Notes under the pieces: generated by a model
Database searches by the model: none
Seen by the model: only the letters and a program-made list of their open reading frames with translations
What the model was told of the DNA's origin: nothing
Source: Gallionellales bacterium GWA2_60_18
Lineage (GTDB): Bacteria; Pseudomonadota; Gammaproteobacteria; Burkholderiales; Gallionellaceae
Length of the DNA: 64,000 nucleotides
Direction: 5' to 3'
Assembly: GCA_001801105.1 (NCBI GenBank)
Contig: MGWS01000004.1
Span: forward strand, 20,649-84,648
Part shown: positions 61,619 through 64,000 of the stretch, piece after piece
Layout of the letters: each line of letters starts with the position of its first letter
How positions within the stretch are numbered: position 1 is the stretch's first letter
Translations under genes and position numbers: made by a program

Positions 61619-63903
61619 CAGGCAATCCCTCCAAGCCAGTCTTGGCCCATGTCCGGCAATTGCCGGACGGATCATGGCTGGAGCACCTACTGGATGAGCA
61701 TCTGCAGGAGGTCGCTCGACTTGCTGGCGAATTCGCCTCGGCTTTTGACAGCAACGATTGGGCAAAACTGACCGGGCTATGGCACGACCTCGGCAAATTT
61801 CGCGAGAAATTCCAGCAGTACATCAAATCCGTCAGTGGCCACGATGCCGAAGCTCACATCGAAGGCGCACCGGGGCGGGTAGATCATTCTACGACGGGTG
61901 CAATCCATGCTATCGAAAAACTGGACATGCAAGGGCGCATACTCGCCTACCTGATTGCCGGTCACCATGCCGGATTGTCCGACTGGAACAGCGTGGAAGG
62001 CGGACAGTCTTCGCTCTTACAGAGGGTTGACGATGGAAAAAGGAAAGGCTATCTGCAAGAGGCACTGCTCGCAGCGCCGGCAACAGACATCCTCAACCAA
62101 CCCCGCCCGGTTTCGCTGCCGCCGAACGGCTCACTGGCACTCTGGATCAGGATGCTGTTCTCCTGTCTGGTAGACGCGGACTTCCTCGATACTGAAGCCT
62201 TCATGGATGGGCGCAAAAGTAAATTGCGTTCCGGTTATCCCGCGCTACCGGAACTAAAATCTGCATTCGACCGGCACATGGAGGACAAGGCTGCCAAGGC
62301 CAAGGATAGCGCCGTCAACCGCATCCGCGCCGACGTGCTGCGCCAGTGTCGCAACAAAGCCGAGCTATCTTCCGGACTGTTCTCCCTCACTGTTCCGACT
62401 GGTGGCGGCAAGACGCTTTCCAGCATGGCATTCGCGCTAAATCATGCTGTGCATCACGGCAAGAACCGCGTGATCTACGTCATTCCCTACACCAGCATCT
62501 TGGAGCAGACAGCGGAAATCTTCCGCTGCATATTCGGCAACGAAAATGTCATCGAACATCACAGCAATCTCGACCCCAACCGCGAAGATTCGCGTTCGCG
62601 GCTGGCAACAGAGAACTGGGATGCGCCCATCATCGTCACCACCAACGTACAGTTTTTCGAATCGCTGTTTGCCTCGCGTACCAGCCGCTGCCGCAAGCTG
62701 CACAACATCGTCAACAGCGTGGTGGTGCTTGATGAGGCGCAGTTGCTGCCGCCGGAATTCCTCGCGCCGATTCTGCATGTGATGCAGGACTTGGCGCACA
62801 GCTACAAAGTCAGCTTCGTACTTTCCACCGCGACGCAGCCCGCTTTCTCGCCGCGCCCGAAATTCGCCGGTATCAAAGACGTGCGAGAACTGATGGATGA
62901 CCCTGACCGACTTTATGCCAACCTCAAGCGCGTCGAACCCGAACTGCCTGCCGATTTCGCTACCTCGCGCACCTGGGAATCTATCGCGGACGAATTGCAG
63001 CAACACGATTCCGTACTGTGCATCGTCAACTCGCGCAAGGACTGCCGCGAACTGCATGGCTTGATGCCCAAGGACACCGTCCACCTGTCCGCGCTGATGT
63101 GCGGGCAACACCGCAGCCAGGTTATCGCCGAGATCAAACAACGCCTGAAAGACGGCATCCCGACGCGCGTAGTCAGTACGCAACTGGTCGAAGCCGGGGT
63201 GGACATGGATTTCCCCGTCGTTTATCGCGCGCTGGCTGGACTGGATGCAGTGGCGCAAGCCGCCGGCCGCTGCAACCGCGAAGGCGAACTAAAAGATGCG
63301 GAAGGAATTCCTGTCATGGGCCGCGTCGTCGTTTTCGTGCCACCCAAACCCGCCGCCCCCGGCCTGCTGCGCAAGGCGCAAGATACTGGGCGCGAGATCA
63401 TGAAACTGGCCAAAGAGAACAAAGACGACCCGCTCACCCGCGAACGCTTCGAGAGCTATTTCCAAAGTTACTACTACCGCCTCAACAGTTTGGATACGCT
63501 ACCAATTAGCATTGTGGACTTGCTGGATATGCATAACATCGGCACAAGTTGCGCCGATGCGGGCAAATGCAAATTCAACTTCCGCACCGCCGCCGAAAAA
63601 TTCCGGCTGATAGATGAAGAAGGCCAGACCGCCGTCATCGTGCGCTACGGCGAAAGCCCCAAGCTGATTGCCGAACTCGAAGCCAGCCAGAACATGGAGC
63701 CGTATCAACGCCGCGCCATATTGCGCAAGCTGCAACGCTACACGGTCAACATCCGTGAACATGAATGCAAGAAGCTGATGGCAAGCAGCGATGTGCAGGA
63801 ACGCTTCCCCGGCGTTTTCGTGCTGGTATCGGACGGGCTTTACCGCCCGGACATCGGCCTGGTCATGGGCGAGGCGCTGGCTGCCGCAAGCCTAGCTCTA
63901 TAA
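61606..63903 (+). CDS. cas3: CRISPR-associated helicase/nuclease Cas3 (HD + SF2, type I)
   Basis: Cas3 (765 residues from GTG 61606) degrades DNA marked by Cascade. The HD nuclease (about 1-220) has LWHDLGKF (His60-Asp61), DHST and AGHHAGL. The SF2 helicase has Walker A TVPTGGGKT (about 262-270), DEAQ box VVLDEAQLLPPEF (376-379), motif III LSTATQPAF, and V-VI STQLVEAGVDMDFP, then QAAGRCNREG. The C-terminal domain is complete. The order and sequence feel closest to type I-C Cas3, which I cannot prove. The GTG has GGAGG 4 bp upstream and overlaps the HIRAN gene; a more upstream in-frame GTG at 61459 reads HIRAN coding. Confidence 0.93.
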   Translation: MADVTGNPSKPVLAHVRQLPDGSWLEHLLDEHLQEVARLAGEFASAFDSNDWAKLTGLWHDLGKFREKFQQYIKSVSGHDAEAHIEGAPGRVDHSTTGAIHAIEKLDMQGRILAYLIAGHHAGLSDWNSVEGGQSSLLQRVDDGKRKGYLQEALLAAPATDILNQPRPVSLPPNGSLALWIRMLFSCLVDADFLDTEAFMDGRKSKLRSGYPALPELKSAFDRHMEDKAAKAKDSAVNRIRADVLRQCRNKAELSSGLFSLTVPTGGGKTLSSMAFALNHAVHHGKNRVIYVIPYTSILEQTAEIFRCIFGNENVIEHHSNLDPNREDSRSRLATENWDAPIIVTTNVQFFESLFASRTSRCRKLHNIVNSVVVLDEAQLLPPEFLAPILHVMQDLAHSYKVSFVLSTATQPAFSPRPKFAGIKDVRELMDDPDRLYANLKRVEPELPADFATSRTWESIADELQQHDSVLCIVNSRKDCRELHGLMPKDTVHLSALMCGQHRSQVIAEIKQRLKDGIPTRVVSTQLVEAGVDMDFPVVYRALAGLDAVAQAAGRCNREGELKDAEGIPVMGRVVVFVPPKPAAPGLLRKAQDTGREIMKLAKENKDDPLTRERFESYFQSYYYRLNSLDTLPISIVDLLDMHNIGTSCADAGKCKFNFRTAAEKFRLIDEEGQTAVIVRYGESPKLIAELEASQNMEPYQRRAILRKLQRYTVNIREHECKKLMASSDVQERFPGVFVLVSDGLYRPDIGLVMGEALAAASLAL

Positions 63904-63946
63904 AACGGTGTATTATGACCACAATTTCATGACCATGGAGAATGCA

Positions 63947-64000
63947 ATGGAAATTTCAGCCGGAGAATTCAAGGCCAAGTGCCTCAAGTTGATGGATAAC
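63947..64000 (+). CDS. Phd/YefM-type antitoxin, start only (cut by window edge)
   Basis: The first 18 codons read MEISAGEFKAKCLKLMDN, the N terminus of Phd-family antitoxins that repress their operon and neutralise a Doc or VapC/PIN-type toxin. A start at 63929 is also in frame, but GGAG at 63937-63940 fits 63947. It lies 25-43 bp after cas3 on the same strand. The toxin gene should lie just beyond the window. Confidence 0.8.
   Translation, partial: MEISAGEFKAKCLKLMDN

Overview
The window is a gene-dense stretch of a G+C-rich betaproteobacterial chromosome. Protein features and gene order fit Nitrosomonadales, most likely Gallionellaceae or a close relative (Sideroxydans/Gallionella type). 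This placement is inferred from recognised proteins, such as BamE, the AddAB-like pair, RluE and the pheST-ihfA and rlmE-ftsH-folP-glmM clusters; no 16S gene is present. Coding is mostly on the minus strand up to 21 kb and again from 39.6 to 59.9 kb. About 50 genes are supported, with one tRNA (Val, GAC).

Layout. 0-7.2 kb: the translation cluster tRNA-Val, thrS, infC, rpmI, rplT, pheS, pheT, ihfA and a cut-off MerR-type regulator. 7.4-10.5 kb: pntAB transhydrogenase. 10.5-13.5 kb: dnaB and the rpsF-priB-rpsR-rplI operon. 13.6-21 kb: a periplasmic di-heme peroxidase, an AddAB-like helicase-nuclease pair and a 7Fe ferredoxin translationally coupled to it. 21.3-26 kb: trxA, rho, rplU-rpmA, obg, proB. 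26-29.5 kb: a signalling island with a kinase-HDOD-GAF fusion, a cyclic-nucleotide-binding protein and a periplasmic rhodanese. 29.7-36.8 kb: rhlE-type helicase, rluE, a cold-shock gene with an attenuator-like leader, clpSA, gluQ and a TonB-like protein.

36.8-39.6 kb is accessory DNA. It holds a HigBA-type toxin-antitoxin pair, about 1 kb of nested repeats including a long inverted repeat whose inner palindromes covary, and two integron-type gene cassettes with one complete attC and two half sites but no integrase. 39.6-50 kb is conserved: glmM, folP, ftsH, rlmE, yhbY, greA, carB, carA, with three copies of a heptamer-built palindromic repeat between genes. 50-59.9 kb: pbpG, an Atm1-type ABC exporter, a heme-c-motif GGDEF/EAL protein, a half-size GDT1 protein, dapB, a BamE with an extra C-terminal domain, recN and nadK.

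60.1-64 kb opens what is probably a type I CRISPR-Cas locus. A WYL regulator is followed by a Tat-exported HIRAN-domain protein whose end overlaps cas3, and 25 bp after cas3 a Phd-type antitoxin begins and runs off the window. No CRISPR array or other cas gene is visible.

A theme across the window is the number of REP/MITE-like palindromic families without any transposase. Several sit inside reading frames: addA (117 bp, a multiple of three), gluQ, carA and the 3' end of the WYL gene. Others supply stop codons (yhbY, carA) or abut a start codon (gluQ).
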